Source: Amoebidium appalachense (lineage: Eukaryota > Ichthyosporea). From it: a stretch of 64,000 nt of DNA. The notes under the pieces are model-generated. The model worked only from the letters and a program-made list of their open reading frames with translations. It was not told where the DNA came from and did no database searches. Below are positions 22,430 through 62,858 of this stretch, one piece after another. Each line of letters starts with the position of its first letter. Position 1 is the first letter of the stretch. The translations under genes were made by a program, and so were the position numbers. Location: positions 496,001 through 560,000 of the forward strand of contig CAVNZM010000007.1 in NCBI GenBank assembly GCA_963693365.1, written 5' to 3'.

Positions 22430-22628
22430 TGTGATCATTATGATGACCGTATGGATTTTGGTATGTGATCACTATAATGATCGTATGAGGCATTGAATGA
22501 GATCATTATGATGATCGTATGGGGGTATAACTAGCGATCCTTATGGTGGTCGTATGGGGCATATAATGAGATCATTATAATGATCGTATGGGGGTATAAT
22601 TAGCGATCCTTATGGTGGTCGTATGGGG
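22430..22628. repeat. 34/35-bp tandem repeat arranged as about 69-bp dimers
   Basis: Six monomers starting gatcattatgatgatcgtat or gatccttatggtggtcgtat alternate in the last four units. The first type carries the palindrome-like gatcattatgatgatc. The array stops next to a short piece of the DIRS repeat A at 22629-22650. Confidence 0.75.
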
Positions 22629-22650
22629 CTTCTATGAAAAACTACTCCGG
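22629..22650. repeat. Isolated fragment of DIRS repeat A end
   Basis: The sequence tctatgaaaaactactccgg matches the outer end of repeat A (most closely the 49-602 copy) and then diverges before acgtg. It is either a truncated element end or a target-like sequence for the recombinase. Confidence 0.5.
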
Positions 22651-22687
22651 GGGTCATTCATTCCCACTGGCAGGACACCCCTACCCC

Positions 22688-22689
<2 letters not shown>

Positions 22690-22740
<51 letters not shown>

Positions 22741-23600
22741 TATATATATACATATATATATATATAGTATATAGTATACTATGTATATATACATAAAACA
22801 TATTGTACTTATACATTATAAAAACCCCAACTTATATATATATATATATATATATATGATATATATATACTATATGATATATATATATACACATAAAACT
22901 ATTGTACTTATACATTATAAAAACAATATTTATTATTGCAGAATTCGCCGTTTCTTATTAGTTTACAGACGTCGGAAACCTCATATTAAGATGCTCAGAA
23001 TCGCCTTCACAGTATTCTTTGTTTTCGACGTCGACGATACCCATCATGTTAGCCTACACAGTATACATACGTAGAACAGGCTTACGACGTCCATAGCACA
23101 TCTATAGCATTGGAATAGGTGCTACATTTGGTTAATGGACGGTGTAAACGCATGCACAGCATGTCCATAGGATGACGTTGGCATATACACATGAGGGTCG
23201 AGAAATCAGTGGACCTCTTTATTACCCTGTAACATGCTTGTCGACGTCGACGATGGGTTTTCAGCTTTTCCATCCATTAAAATGTCGAGGGTACCAAACG
23301 CAGCCACTCAGGTATCGTAAACTACTCCGAACCCGTCGTCGACGTCGTAGAGGGGTTTCCGATGGGGGGGGAAGATTGCTGATGTGACTAATTCACACCC
23401 AGACTTGTTATTGTATCGTGTGTGTATGCACTGCACACACACTTCAACGTGTTGAAATATACTACACAAACAAACTTATACACACATACACAGTGAAGAG
23501 CGAGCAAAGGTTTTGGAGGAAAAAAAACTAAACACCTGTCTTTACCGTGACCATACCCGTTATAGATACCATTTACTTTTACCATTTACATTTAAGGCGT
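22690..23600. other. (AT)n tracts, duplicated short segment and spacer
   Basis: (AT)n at 22690-22790 and 22835-22890 flank two copies of a short segment (acataaaac ... ttgtacttatacattataaaaac, at about 22791 and 22892). From 22940 to 23600 the DNA is unique. Short open frames exist (22970-23070, 23172-23387) but no exon can be supported. Confidence 0.55.
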
Positions 23601-23604
23601 TCGA

Positions 23605-24491
23605 TTATTTTCTACCTCGGCCCCTGCCCTTTCCCCTGCTGCCACCGGAAGCGCCGCAACGGCCCTTCACTGGCTCTCCTGTGACAGATTTGGTCACCTC
23701 CGTTTTGGACTTTTTCTGCGTGTGTGCATCCTCCGAGTCGTCCCTTACTTCCCCATTCCGTTTGCCGTCACCAGCTTCCTTAGTTGGATCTGACGGGGAT
23801 GTAACGGGGATATGCACAGGCGGGGCGGCCATGGCATCCAACATGTCATGCGCAGCTGATGCATTCTCCTCTCCGGTCTCTTGTGTGTCTGGGGGGGCCT
23901 GGCCAACAGGGACATCCCGTGTTCCCTCCACCAACACAACACACGACTCCACCTTGGGCAACCCAGCAATAACAGCGCGAGCGGCCCTGTTGAAGAACTC
24001 CTTGGTGGTTTGGTCTGGAAAGCAAAACAAAGTTAGTGTCATGGGTGAAGCACATATGAAAAATGTTATCCACAATAAAAACCTAAATGTGGTTTAGTTT
24101 TTCTTATTACGTGCCCCGGAAATGTCAAGTAACTTGAATACATGGAAATTACACCCAGTTTCCAAGCTCATGGTAGGGGTCACGTACCCTGTTGCCAGCC
24201 AAAGAACACTGCGGAACGTCCATTCTGACGCGGTAGCACGACATGGTCCCCTGAGTGTGTCGAGAGCAGAGACAAAATAGACGTCAAAGTCCTTACAGCT
24301 CCATTTTCGTGGGACTTGGCCTTTATGGTTGTGGTGATTGGTGAACCACACTCGTGCACAGCCAAGGCAAGTGCATGCGAAACCATCGCAAACAACAAAA
24401 CACCGTGTTCCTCGTCGCCAGTGGGGCCTTTTGCCCACCACGTCCATGGGAAGCTAATCACACCACGCCGGTCTTGGAAATGCTCCGTCAC
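23605..24491 (-). CDS. 3' part of a minus-strand gene, protein with RG-rich tail
   Basis: Two exons join in phase: 24188-24491 (acceptor tttgtatcag, donor GTACGT) and 23605-24014 (acceptor tttgctttccag, stop after RGKGRGRGRK). The intron is 173 bp. The downstream exon reads EFFNRAARAVIAGLPKVES, then an acidic/charged, Ser/Thr/Glu-rich region with KKSKTEV and a short RG-type tail as seen in nucleic-acid-binding proteins. The upstream exon frame was chosen because its phase fits; another open frame over the same DNA (24094-24447) looks equally protein-like but does not splice in phase. The start and 5' exons were not found. The family is not recognised. Confidence 0.45.
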
Positions 24492-24549
24492 CTGATACAA
24501 ACATGGCATAGCGGTTAGCATAAGATGTGCCATAAAGGGAAAAAAAAAA

Positions 24550-26189
24550 CGTACGCACCGGGAGGGGGGGGGGGGGGGGGGGGGGGGGAGACCGAGGAGG
24601 AGTCTGAACGTAGTCGTAGGAATTTAATTTATTATCATAGGTGTCTCCGTAGGTATCAAGCTTATGGTGTAGATTAATTTATTATTTTCTTTGTAATTTA
24701 TTCAATTTAATTTTTTTTGGGAGACTGATTAGTCTATGTCTTTTTAGGGGGTGTTAGATGTAATGTGACTGAGGTGGGACTCAGCTTTTCCGGGGGGCCG
24801 GGGGGGGGGGGGGGGGGAGTTGACATATACTAATCCGTCTCAGCAGATCAGCCTAAGTCTAGTCAACATCGGGGGGGGGGGGGGGGGGGGGGGGGTCCAC
24901 AGATCATCAAGATCAAGTCCGGGGCCTCAAGATAGCTGTACAGCTGCGAGCATCTTGCCTCTGCCGGCGCAGGGCAGGACCACGTCAGCTGGAGCAGCCG
25001 ACCAATAGGATTAGAATCAGTGTGTAGGATAGATCGTAGGAGGACTTTGGAATGTGATAAGTTCGGGCAGAAGCCCTTGTAAATATTGGCAAGTTTTGAT
25101 AGCGTATGCTGCCGCCAAACATATTTATATATTTCGATGTATAGGAAGGAGTAGAGGAAGGGGGGGGAAGGGGGGGGAGATAGTATGAAATGTAGATTTA
25201 GACTCTGCGGTGCCACTAGGGGAAGGGAGAGGGGTGAGACTCAGATATTTATATTAGTGGGAGCCGATCGACTTAGCTCGTGCAGGCGCACGATAGAGTT
25301 AGATCGGAATGTATGGAATGTGGCATCGTAGGGGGCCAGGTGATGATGATCTTGTAGGGCACGGCCTTGATGGCCTCAGTTGTGACTTAGCTGGATTCCG
25401 TTCGGATCTCAGTTTGCCCGTCGGAGCCTGGTCTATAATAAACTTTACCGTTTTTCGTATACGTTCGTTCCTTCCCGTGTGGGTACACTTAGTAGAGTGC
25501 CGCGTCTCTTAGTACACGCACGTTAGGATACGACAAGTGCGTGTAGCCTGTGGGGGACTCGGGAGTGTTGTGATTGGCTGAATGTCACTGTGGTATTTGT
25601 TCGGCCAGTGGGCCGCGTGTCTACGTCCGAGTCTGTGAAGTGTCTCGCTGGGTCGCGGGCATTCGAAGTTCTTCTGAGAACACGTTTTGCTCGCTTCCCA
25701 CCCAACTCAAAGAAAAGTTTATACGTATACACAGTTTCAAGCCCCTTTTAAGCGTGCAGTTAGTTAGAGTAGTTCGTATACACGCTAGGTCGTGATACGA
25801 CAACATGCACCCCCCCCCCCCCCCCCCCCTCAAGTAGTAAACACGTACAAAAATGGCCAATGCAGCAACACGGTTATGCAAACAGAAGCGGAAAAAACTC
25901 TTTGCGCAGCACTCCAACCATATATACACAACAGCCACACTCATACCCAATCAGCCCAAACGATGACGAGGTAATCGCCGCGGACGGACTGCTCAATTTG
26001 GCGGCCAAGGGCGAATTGCACTAATGTAACCTGAAGACTGCACCTGAGCCACACTGTGGCTCCACTGTGTTGGCCATGTCTGCGGGGGAGCGCGCTGGTT
26101 GAACAGGCACGAAACGGAAACCCTTAAACCGATAAGAACCCCCTGGCAGTGAGCCCAAGCGCAAGAAGCAACATTCCAAGATACGAAAA
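24550..26189. other. Spacer with G/C runs; possible decayed LTR-like segment
   Basis: It contains G runs at 24562-24588, 24790-24817 and 24871-24895 and a C run at 25809-25829. A segment from about 24755 (tgttagatgtaatgtgac) through cctggtctataataaactt at about 25425-25445 has the look of an LTR with a poly(A)-signal region, but no partner LTR or target duplication was found. A minus-strand open frame at 24863-25216 is not supported by splice sites. I see no confident gene. Confidence 0.4.
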
Positions 26190-28099
26190 ATGTTCTTTGC
26201 CGAGATGTGCCGCATCTTGTTTATGGACACAACCAATATGGAGCTCTCGGTCGCGTGCAAGACGGTCGGGGAAATTCATAATGTCGCCCCATCAATGTTG
26301 AGAGCGTGGTTCATCCAGGCCAGGGGGAATCATGGCGTGGTCCCCAATCGCAAACCATAAAACCGCAGGCGATCGACTGAATGGCACCTAATACTCAGGC
26401 TGGTTGAAGAGGCGATCGATACAGTAATCCGTCGCGGTGCCAATCACATCACAGTCAGAATGGTTCAACGGCAGTTGGAAAGTAACGACAACACCCCAAT
26501 CGACATAACCGAAAATTCCCAACCGGAGATCTCGGAGGAGAGTGCCGCCGCGTCAATACTTTTCTTGGAGAAGTTCCCAGAACCCCACGTGTCTGCAGAG
26601 ATCGATCCGTTCACGTGCGAACCGCAGATGCGTGAGAGGGTCTCGAAAATTCTCGGTCGCGAATTTATCGATTTAACCAACCAACCAGAGCCGCCGAAAG
26701 AACATACTCGGAAAGTGATGGAGAGACCGTCTCGCCTGAGCGGAGCACCCCCACATGAGAACAGGCGCGACTTTGTGTGGCCGGGGCGTCGATCCCGATC
26801 CCGATCCCAATCGTAGCCGATCTTCTCCCGATTACAGTCACGATCGCAGCCTATTACCTACCGAAACTGACAATCCAGGAAGGATCGTTTCGGCTACGCC
26901 GATTCGGGCCGCCGATCCGTTTCGCTATCCGTTCAAAGCGCGCACGACGAATAAGGCATTTCATCGGCTGAAAATGAAATATGGGGTTTTACCCAGCGAG
27001 TTGCCGGATATCCATTCAATCGAGCAAATCAAACAGCAGCAGCTATCGTTCACTTTGGACTACGCCAAGTACAAGGAATCGGGCAGGAAAATCGTATTTC
27101 TCGACGAAACGGCGGTCAACCAAAATCACCGGCCATCACGTGGCTGGTATAATGTCAAGAAAGTGGGGTTACGGTCAAGGAGCTACCGCGCGGAACAAAA
27201 CGCAAGGATGGAAAAGGGCCAAGATTGGTGGTGGTCAGTGCGGGTGGGGCCGACGGCTGGGTTCAAACCGAGGCTTACGGCGATACCGCATTTGTTTTCC
27301 AAAGCAAGAAACGCAAACAAAATCAACCTGCCGATCACCACTTCGAAATGAACGCCGACCATTTTGAGGAGTGGTTTCTGGAACTTTGCACTTCGTTTCC
27401 GGAAGGGACCGTAATCGTGATGGATAACACACCGTATCACGGCCACGCATGAAGAACAGAACCCCCACAAAATCGAGCACCCGGAAATATATGGAGGAAT
27501 GGATCAAGGAAAATGGGATCAAGCCGATGGACCCGACTACTGGCATGGAGAAGGATTACAACCCAAAGGATTATAGAACGGTCGAGATTCTTTGGAATGA
27601 ACTCGTGAGTAAGGAGCGTGATTCATATGTGGCCAATGCACGGAGGGAGACCGACAGGATTGCTGAGGCATATGGCCATACAATTCTGTGGTTGCCAGTG
27701 GGGGGGTGTCGGTTCAACCCAATCGAAATGGCGTGGTCTCAGGTGAAGGGGTATGTAGCCGCGAATAATAGCAAGTTCACCCTAGAAGAGGTTGAAAAAT
27801 TGGTGAATGTGGGGTTGAGGTTGGTAAATGTAGATGATTGGAAAGCTCTCGTGCATATGGCTCAGGCTGAGCGTCAGATTGCTGCATTTATTCATGATAA
27901 TCAGGAAACTCTCGCGCTGCATAATCTTAGAGAAAGATTTAGGCGTCATGATGCCATTGATCAGCAGTTTGCAGAGCTCGAGCAGGACATTCATCCTGTT
28001 GAAGGTGTAAATGTGTATCTCAGGAAAGCCCCCCCTATCATGGGTCGAGTGGACACTGTCAGTATGGGTATGTGCTTGTCTGGGAGAATGCACTTGTGA
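26190..28099 (+). pseudogene. Tc1/mariner-superfamily transposase, broken
   Basis: The frame opens at ATG 26190 with a helix-turn-helix-like region (SVACKTVGEIHNVAPSMLRAW), meets a stop at about 26358, and continues through 26460-26812 and 26755-27165. The DDE_3 catalytic core follows: first Asp in KIVFLDETAVNQNHRPSRGW, second Asp in VIVMDNTPYHG (about 27416-27445), and Glu in RFNPIEMAWSQVKGYVA (about 27712-27760). Frameshifts are visible near 27165 (a G run) and near 27447, plus at least one before 26820. The second Asp to Glu distance is about 100 residues, far above the usual 34-41, recalling the DD82E (Sailor)-like group. No terminal inverted repeats were identified by eye. It is inactive as sequenced. 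Confidence 0.8.
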
Positions 28100-28730
28100 T
28101 TGGGCGAGGTGTGAGCGGGTAGTGATAGAGCTGGATGAGAGTGATTGTGAGTGAATGAGAGTCCGATTCTGAGACTCTGATTGTCAATGAAGTAATACGA
28201 ATGTAATTTTGAATGTTTTTTGAATGAACTTTTGCTAATGAATGAATTATAATATATTATTGAAATAAATAGAGATATTTAGAGACATTTTCATAAAACG
28301 TTTAACCCGATAAAGCATTCCATACATTCCACATTCCGATCCGTGCATGACCTCAGGGAGAGGTAAGACAAAAGCTGCAAATGCTACACCATTGTGATAG
28401 TAAAATAAACTCATACAGGCGCTACGAATCTTTCATACACAAAGTATATATATTTTTATCTATGGTGGTAATTATGTGCATTCACTTTGCAGCCATTCTA
28501 AAGAAAACACTCTTTGCGTGTGCATGCATGCCCTTTGAAATCTTTATGGAATTTACTTCGCTACTGGTAAGACGTACAAGGCTTGGCAACTGAGCCCATT
28601 AATTCCGGCCAATCATATCATTGCGCTCTTACGTAAGCGTTGCGCAAAGACCTGCCTTACTCTGATTGGTGCGAGAATTCAATGCAAAGGTTTTAAACCA
28701 ACGAAACATTAATACATATAACAGGACATT

Positions 28731-31939
<3,209 letters not shown>

Positions 31940-31960
31940 TTTCGTGATGACTTGTACCAA

Positions 31961-35285
<3,325 letters not shown>

Positions 35286-35906
35286 TTACACCGCAGCTAC
35301 AGGTAGGTTGTGGCCTAGCGGTGTCATCTCTCTTCTTGCTGAACTTAGGGTCGGTGAAGGCGTCTTCCATGGCTTCCATGTGTCCGCATGAAAGAACTTA
35401 GACTCTGGAACCCCACAATATCTCAGGGCCTTCGCCAAAGGGGTTGCGTTCAACACAACCAGAACGACGGGGGGACCACTCTTCAGTGTGAGCACGAATA
35501 GGACGTGCTCCGTCAATTGTTGCACCAGAACTTGCTCGATGCTTCCAGCAGAATACGTTTCCAGCCTCCTCAAGCCATCTCTGGTCAACAGCGAGAAGCA
35601 CTGCTTGTTGCCGAAGCTGACAAGCACCTCGTTCTTTGGTGTTGTGTCGCACCGCACTGATTTTCCACCTTTTTCCAACCCCCCTCTGTATGCCACACAA
35701 TAGACAGTGTTGTTCTGCAAGAACCCCACCGCCCCCTCTGTCGACACATCACCAAACATTTGCCCTTCCAAACGGCCGGGTGTGCGTTGGCTGCCGGGAC
35801 AGTCCGGTCGTCCTTGAAAAAAAGGTTTAAAGATGTGGTGGTTGGCATCTGCTTGTAAAAAGCTGCGTCCTGCGTGTTCCTTCTTCCTATTAAGAAATGA
35901 AAACAT
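35286..35906 (-). CDS. Hypothetical protein, 206 codons, head to head with the helicase gene
   Basis: An uninterrupted frame with ATG at 35906 and stop TAA. Composition looks like a globular protein, for example GAVGFLQNNTVYCVAYRGG and EHVLFVLTLKSGPPVVLVVL, which alternate strand-like hydrophobic stretches. I do not recognise the family. A good 3' splice site (tttcatttcttaatag) lies 17 bases inside the frame and another (tttttacaagcag) follows, so the true 5' end may come from an upstream exon in 35907-36600. The 707 bp to the helicase start codon could hold a shared bidirectional promoter (inference). Confidence 0.6.
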   Translation of the reverse strand: MFSFLNRKKEHAGRSFLQADANHHIFKPFFQGRPDCPGSQRTPGRLEGQMFGDVSTEGAVGFLQNNTVYCVAYRGGLEKGGKSVRCDTTPKNEVLVSFGNKQCFSLLTRDGLRRLETYSAGSIEQVLVQQLTEHVLFVLTLKSGPPVVLVVLNATPLAKALRYCGVPESKFFHADTWKPWKTPSPTLSSARREMTPLGHNLPVAAV

Positions 35907-36613
35907 TTTCGATCGTGGTGGTTTTTTTATATACAGGTTTTACAACATGATATTCAGTGAAAGGGACACTTTTGCAACACTGTGAGCTGTACAGTGTACA
36001 TCGCTACATGTGTTCTCGGTAAAAATCTGCACATTACGATGACGACTAAGGTGCTGCACAATTTATACTCGTCAGGAGACAAGAGTATCTATTACTATTG
36101 GATAACGCGAAAAGACAACTAATATTCGTGACATTATACAAAATATAGATGATAGGAAATATCTCACTATGACATGGTTTAAAGCTTTATTAATTCGGAA
36201 AATAGCGCTTTAAAACCTAAATCTATAAAACATACTTCAAACTAGAAATAGAACTAGAGCAAAAACAAGGAAGCCAATAGATTGTTATCGCTTCAGCTAT
36301 TGGTCAAAAGTTAACTGCCTTAACTAATCAGCGCCTTTTGAGAAACTGGGAGCAGATTCTTCGAGATCGCGCAAACAAATGTATACAGAAAAGTGTGACG
36401 GTAACAGACAGAGTCTCAAGGCTTGTTTTTGCTTGCCTGCTTTTGAGCTCAAGTGTTTGTGGAGCAGCTCTGAGGCTTAACTGCCAAGTTGTGTGCGCGA
36501 CTGCATGCACAATGAAAACGATTCCTCTTGTTTCCTACCCATACGCATAGGAGCATAGGCGGCCCAGTATACGCTGCTGGTACCTCTTGCACTTGACACT
36601 GTGTGCAGGCAGC

Positions 36614-58919
<22,306 letters not shown>

Positions 58920-59831
58920 TTGGTTGATTGTCAGAATTGAGATGTCCGTGTGGTTGCACAGCTAATACTATGCATGATTCTGTTGGAAATATTAAGTCTC
59001 CCCCCTCCCCCCTTCCCCCCCCCCCCCCCCCCCCCCCCCCACCACCACCACCACCACCACCACCCCCAACCCATCCCTCCCCTCCCCTCCCCCCTCTCTC
59101 GACTTGCCTTCCCACGTTCCCTTCCCCCAGCTAAGGCTGCCACCCTTTTTACTGAAAATCTTGTTTGTCTCCGGCTTATTGGAAAGGTTTTCTAGCTGGG
59201 TTGGGCAGGAGGGGTGCAGGAGACCCATCGTACATTATTGTGTATTGGAGGAGCATACGGCCAGTCAAGACTTTCCTTTTAGCTATTACAATTCCACCAA
59301 ATATGACTTGGGATGATGCAACCTTTCGTATAAATAAACTGGTCCCACTGGGCCAAACTATTTTTGGGTATCGCTGGAACAACTGATTCAGGCTGAGCAC
59401 TTGCATTGCTTGGTTACATATATGGTGATTTTGAAAGAATATCCGTTTTATCTGTTGTGTTGATGCATGTGTGTGTGTGTCTGTGTGTGCGTGCGTGCGT
59501 CTCCTTCCCCCCATGGTTCGATCCCAGTAGCACCATGCCCTTCGGTGGTGCCCCACACACCCAGCATCCTTACCTGTTTATCCCCCCCCCCCCCTCCCCC
59601 CTCCTCCCCCCCCCCTCCCCCCCTCCTCCCCCCCCTACCGGTCATCGAGTGCTCCCATCACCCCAAGGAGAGAAGCACTCAGAATATTATTAAACCATTC
59701 TCTCTCACAGAGACAACTACACCTATAAATTACCTTTTTTTGTCGTTTTCTTTTTGAGACTTTTCTTTTCTTTTTTCTTTTCGAAAAGTGGGGGTGGGGA
59801 AAGAGGTGTGTGTGTGTGTGTGTGTGTCTCT

Positions 59832-59864
<33 letters not shown>

Positions 59865-59989
59865 ATCACTAGCAAAACTAGCCAAGAGGACAAGGGTACC
59901 GTGGCTGCGTGCACATGCACACGCACACAGATGAGGTGGTATCGGGGAGTGTGTTGGTGCGGTGTGTAGGTGCTGACACGTGCATGCAG
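58920..59989. other. 3' flank of the helicase gene with C/(CCA) and G runs
   Basis: It contains C and (ACC)n tracts at 58990-59090, unique sequence at 59130-59460 in which two frames stay open but no splice sites support an exon, C runs at 59582-59635 and G at 59832-59862. A possible start codon for the next gene is ATG 59535 (MPFGGAPHTQHPY), but no matching donor was found. Confidence 0.4.
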
Positions 59990-60520
59990 GGGGGGTGGGG
60001 GCCCGGCCCATATGGTGTGTTTGCACCTGGTCAGGGTGGACCCGACCCCAACAGTCACAACCGTCACGGTGCCTCCTGGCACCAGCCCGCCCAGCACTTC
60101 TGGCCAGGGAATACCTTCACACGTCAGGAGGTCCTTACCCCCCCCAGCCCTCAGGAAAAAAATGGAGGAAAAAAAAAAAAATAAAATAAAAAAAAAATAA
60201 AAGGACGTGCAAATCTCTCCAAACTTTAACAAAACCATGGAAGGACAGCAACAAAAAACGACCTTACACCCCACCTCTCACCCCCATCTCCCCGTTAACT
60301 TCACATGAACTTATCGATATTACGAGGATCCAGAAACAATGTCATTCACATATATGACAGAAGTATAGAGCTGATTCTTTGAGGAAGGGGCAATAGAGGC
60401 GGCGGGAGTGGTTGTCTCTCTGTATTTTCTGGATGGTAAACACACAGCAGGAGGATGTGAGGGCTGTTGTGCAACGTGCACCAGGCTATTGGTAACTAGT
60501 AACACCCTCCCCCCTCCCTT

Positions 60521-60557
<37 letters not shown>

Positions 60558-61390
60558 CCACCACCACCACCACCACCACCATCACCACCCCCAGCAGCAA
60601 ACACACAGAGACACACATGCGCACACACACACAGGTACACATGGGTACATTGGTTCTTTTTCTGACCCTTCCTGTCTACCCCCTGCAACTGATCTCCCAA
60701 AAATCAAGCCGCAAAATCCTCTCCCCTGACACTGGCAAGCACCATTCATATCACTCCACAATATCAAGCTACATAATCTTACCTTCTCCTGTGCAAAGCG
60801 CCTACCTATAACGTGAATGCTTCAATGTATTGTGGGGGTGTTTGGGGGGGGGGGGGGGGGGGGGGGGGGGGCTACTTCAAGTAGTTGGTTCTGCATGGTG
60901 CTCCACATCAGTCTGCAGATGGGGACTCTGTTTGTGGTAAGTGGTGGGCTTCCTCTGACTGTGACTTCTGGGCAGGGGCACGAGGATCAAGGCGGCCAAC
61001 ATCCAATCCTCAAGCCCCCTCCACCCATGAAATCCCCTACACAGGTACCACTCCCCCTCCCACAAAAAAGGGACACATACACGAACACAAGCCGAAAAAA
61101 ACAAAACATTAGTGTTCGGGTGCATTTTTCTTTCCGGATGTACGTGTGTGTGTGTGTTGGGGGGGGGGCAGGGGGGGTTTGCATGGAGAAGCATTACACA
61201 CACAGACCATGTGAGGCAGGAGGATATCAAAAGGCTCAGGCAAAGTATGTTTCCGCAGGCCCGACCCCAACTGGTACAACAACAAACCCCCCCCCCCCCT
61301 CCCCGCGCGGACCTCACCCGACCCCATAATAGCCCCTTTTTTGGGCCTAAGACTCGAGCCTCTGATGATGATGGGTCTAGTGACGTCTAA
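59990..61390 (+). CDS. Small Q/P/H-rich gene downstream of the helicase, 3' exons
   Basis: Three exons can be proposed: from 59990 (acceptor gcatgcag) encoding GPGPYGVFAPGQGGPDPN and HQPAQHFWPGNTFTRQE, ending near 60127; 60976-61044 (acceptor cttctgggcag, donor GTACCA) encoding GHEDQGGQHPILKPPPP; and 61220-61390 (acceptor tgaggcag) encoding EDIKRLRQSMFPQARPQ and ending KTRASDDDGSSDV, TAA. The last two are in phase; the link to the first and the start codon are uncertain. Composition resembles the low-complexity tail of the helicase. No family is recognised. Confidence 0.45.
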
Positions 61391-62778
61391 CTGCACAGAT
61401 GTTCATAACTCTCTGTTGGCTGTTGTTGGGTTGTGGTTTTTTCTTTTTTTTGCGTCCATGTATGCCACCCTCCATTGCAACTCCCCCCCCCCCCCCCCCC
61501 CCCCCCCCAGCCACCGCTGTCGCCGCCGCCCCTTTCCACCCGCTGACCCCTTATACATGACACGTTTGTGTTCTACTTTTTCTTGCACATACATTCGCAC
61601 ACTCGTAGACTCGTACGCCCGCATGCACACACGCATGCAGATTTACATATTGAACGGCTAGATACCTACAAAATATTACTCCCGTGTGCAGTGCTCTTCG
61701 CAACACTGCACAGTGGGCTAGTGGCACTCACTCCTCTTACCCATGCCTAACATGCGTATGCATACACACACACAAACATTTTGCGCATAGCCGCTCACGA
61801 TATTATGTAGCTTGATGCAAGACTGCTAACACTCATGCTAAGATTTAACTCAACTAACAAAAATACACATGGACACACGCTTCTACACACACACCAACCA
61901 CTGTAAAACCACCAAGAAATATCTTTATTGCCCTCAGCGTACACACGAACGCAAATATTCCTGCTTCCGTTTTCCCCCCCCCCCTCTTTTTTTGTGCGCT
62001 TGCGCACCCGTTTTTTCCGTTTTATGTATGTATGACATCAGCCATGCGCACAGTATGCGTCATAAGCAGAGCCCATCCTCAGGGAGGACCAAGTCATCAA
62101 TTGCGTCTGAGTTTCGACCCCTTAGCCCGCGTATATACGACGCTCCAACTCAGACAGCAACATCAACTGAACTTGGGGGGGTCAACCCGTCTTGATCGAT
62201 ATCAAAGACGAGCAGGGTTGCTTATGCAAGCAAGGTGAGCAAAACGGTGAAGATGTGTGCGCAAACTAATGCAGTGCAGCGAAAAATGCGTATGTGCTTA
62301 CAGATGCACGACACAGAGCAACCATGCCCGGTTGCATGGGGGGGGGGGTCTAACCGAAGAACCCGGAAAAAGGACCTGGATAGATCCGTGGTCAAGATTT
62401 ATTGACACGGATAGACAGGCCGTAACATCACTACGATAACTCCACATAGAAACATACACATTCGTTCAATAACTCCAAAGCAGTATATTATTGATTATTA
62501 CTTAACATGAGATTCGTTACCAACTGAATAAAAACTTATGAAAGATCAATGCGTGAAGTACGTGCCATGTCAATTGTGTGAACATACCCGATTAAAGAAA
62601 CATCTGCTAGCTTCATGTCACCAAACTACATTTCAACACTGTTCGTGGTAATACGAGGCGAACTGTTCAAATTCGATAACTGTATCACTCATTACTGCAA
62701 GACCTTGCATGCAATATAGACTGAACGAATCACATTACGACTCCCTTAACAACACGTGTAAGTCCCATACAGGGACCA

Positions 62779-62858
<80 letters not shown>

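Noticed and set aside
22940-23390. Possible exons with tattattgcag acceptor
   Set aside because: Short frames with Arg-rich low-quality sequence and no consistent phase with neighbours.
26755-27351. 198-codon frame taken as an independent gene
   Set aside because: It contains the first catalytic Asp of the transposase and runs on in a wrong frame after 27165; it is part of the pseudogene.
59165-59386. Open frame of 73 codons after the helicase stop, with residues like YIIVYWRSIRPVK
   Set aside because: A second frame over the same DNA looks equally good and there is no supporting splice site or start; probably 3' flank.
59512-59524. tRNA T-loop-like sequence ggttcgatccc
   Set aside because: Upstream sequence is (GT)n and C runs; no acceptor, D or anticodon stems can be formed.
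60320-60500. Minus-strand frame ending in YVNDIVSGSS
   Set aside because: Plausible composition, but no start or splice partner, and the plus-strand gene at 59990-61390 overlaps the region.
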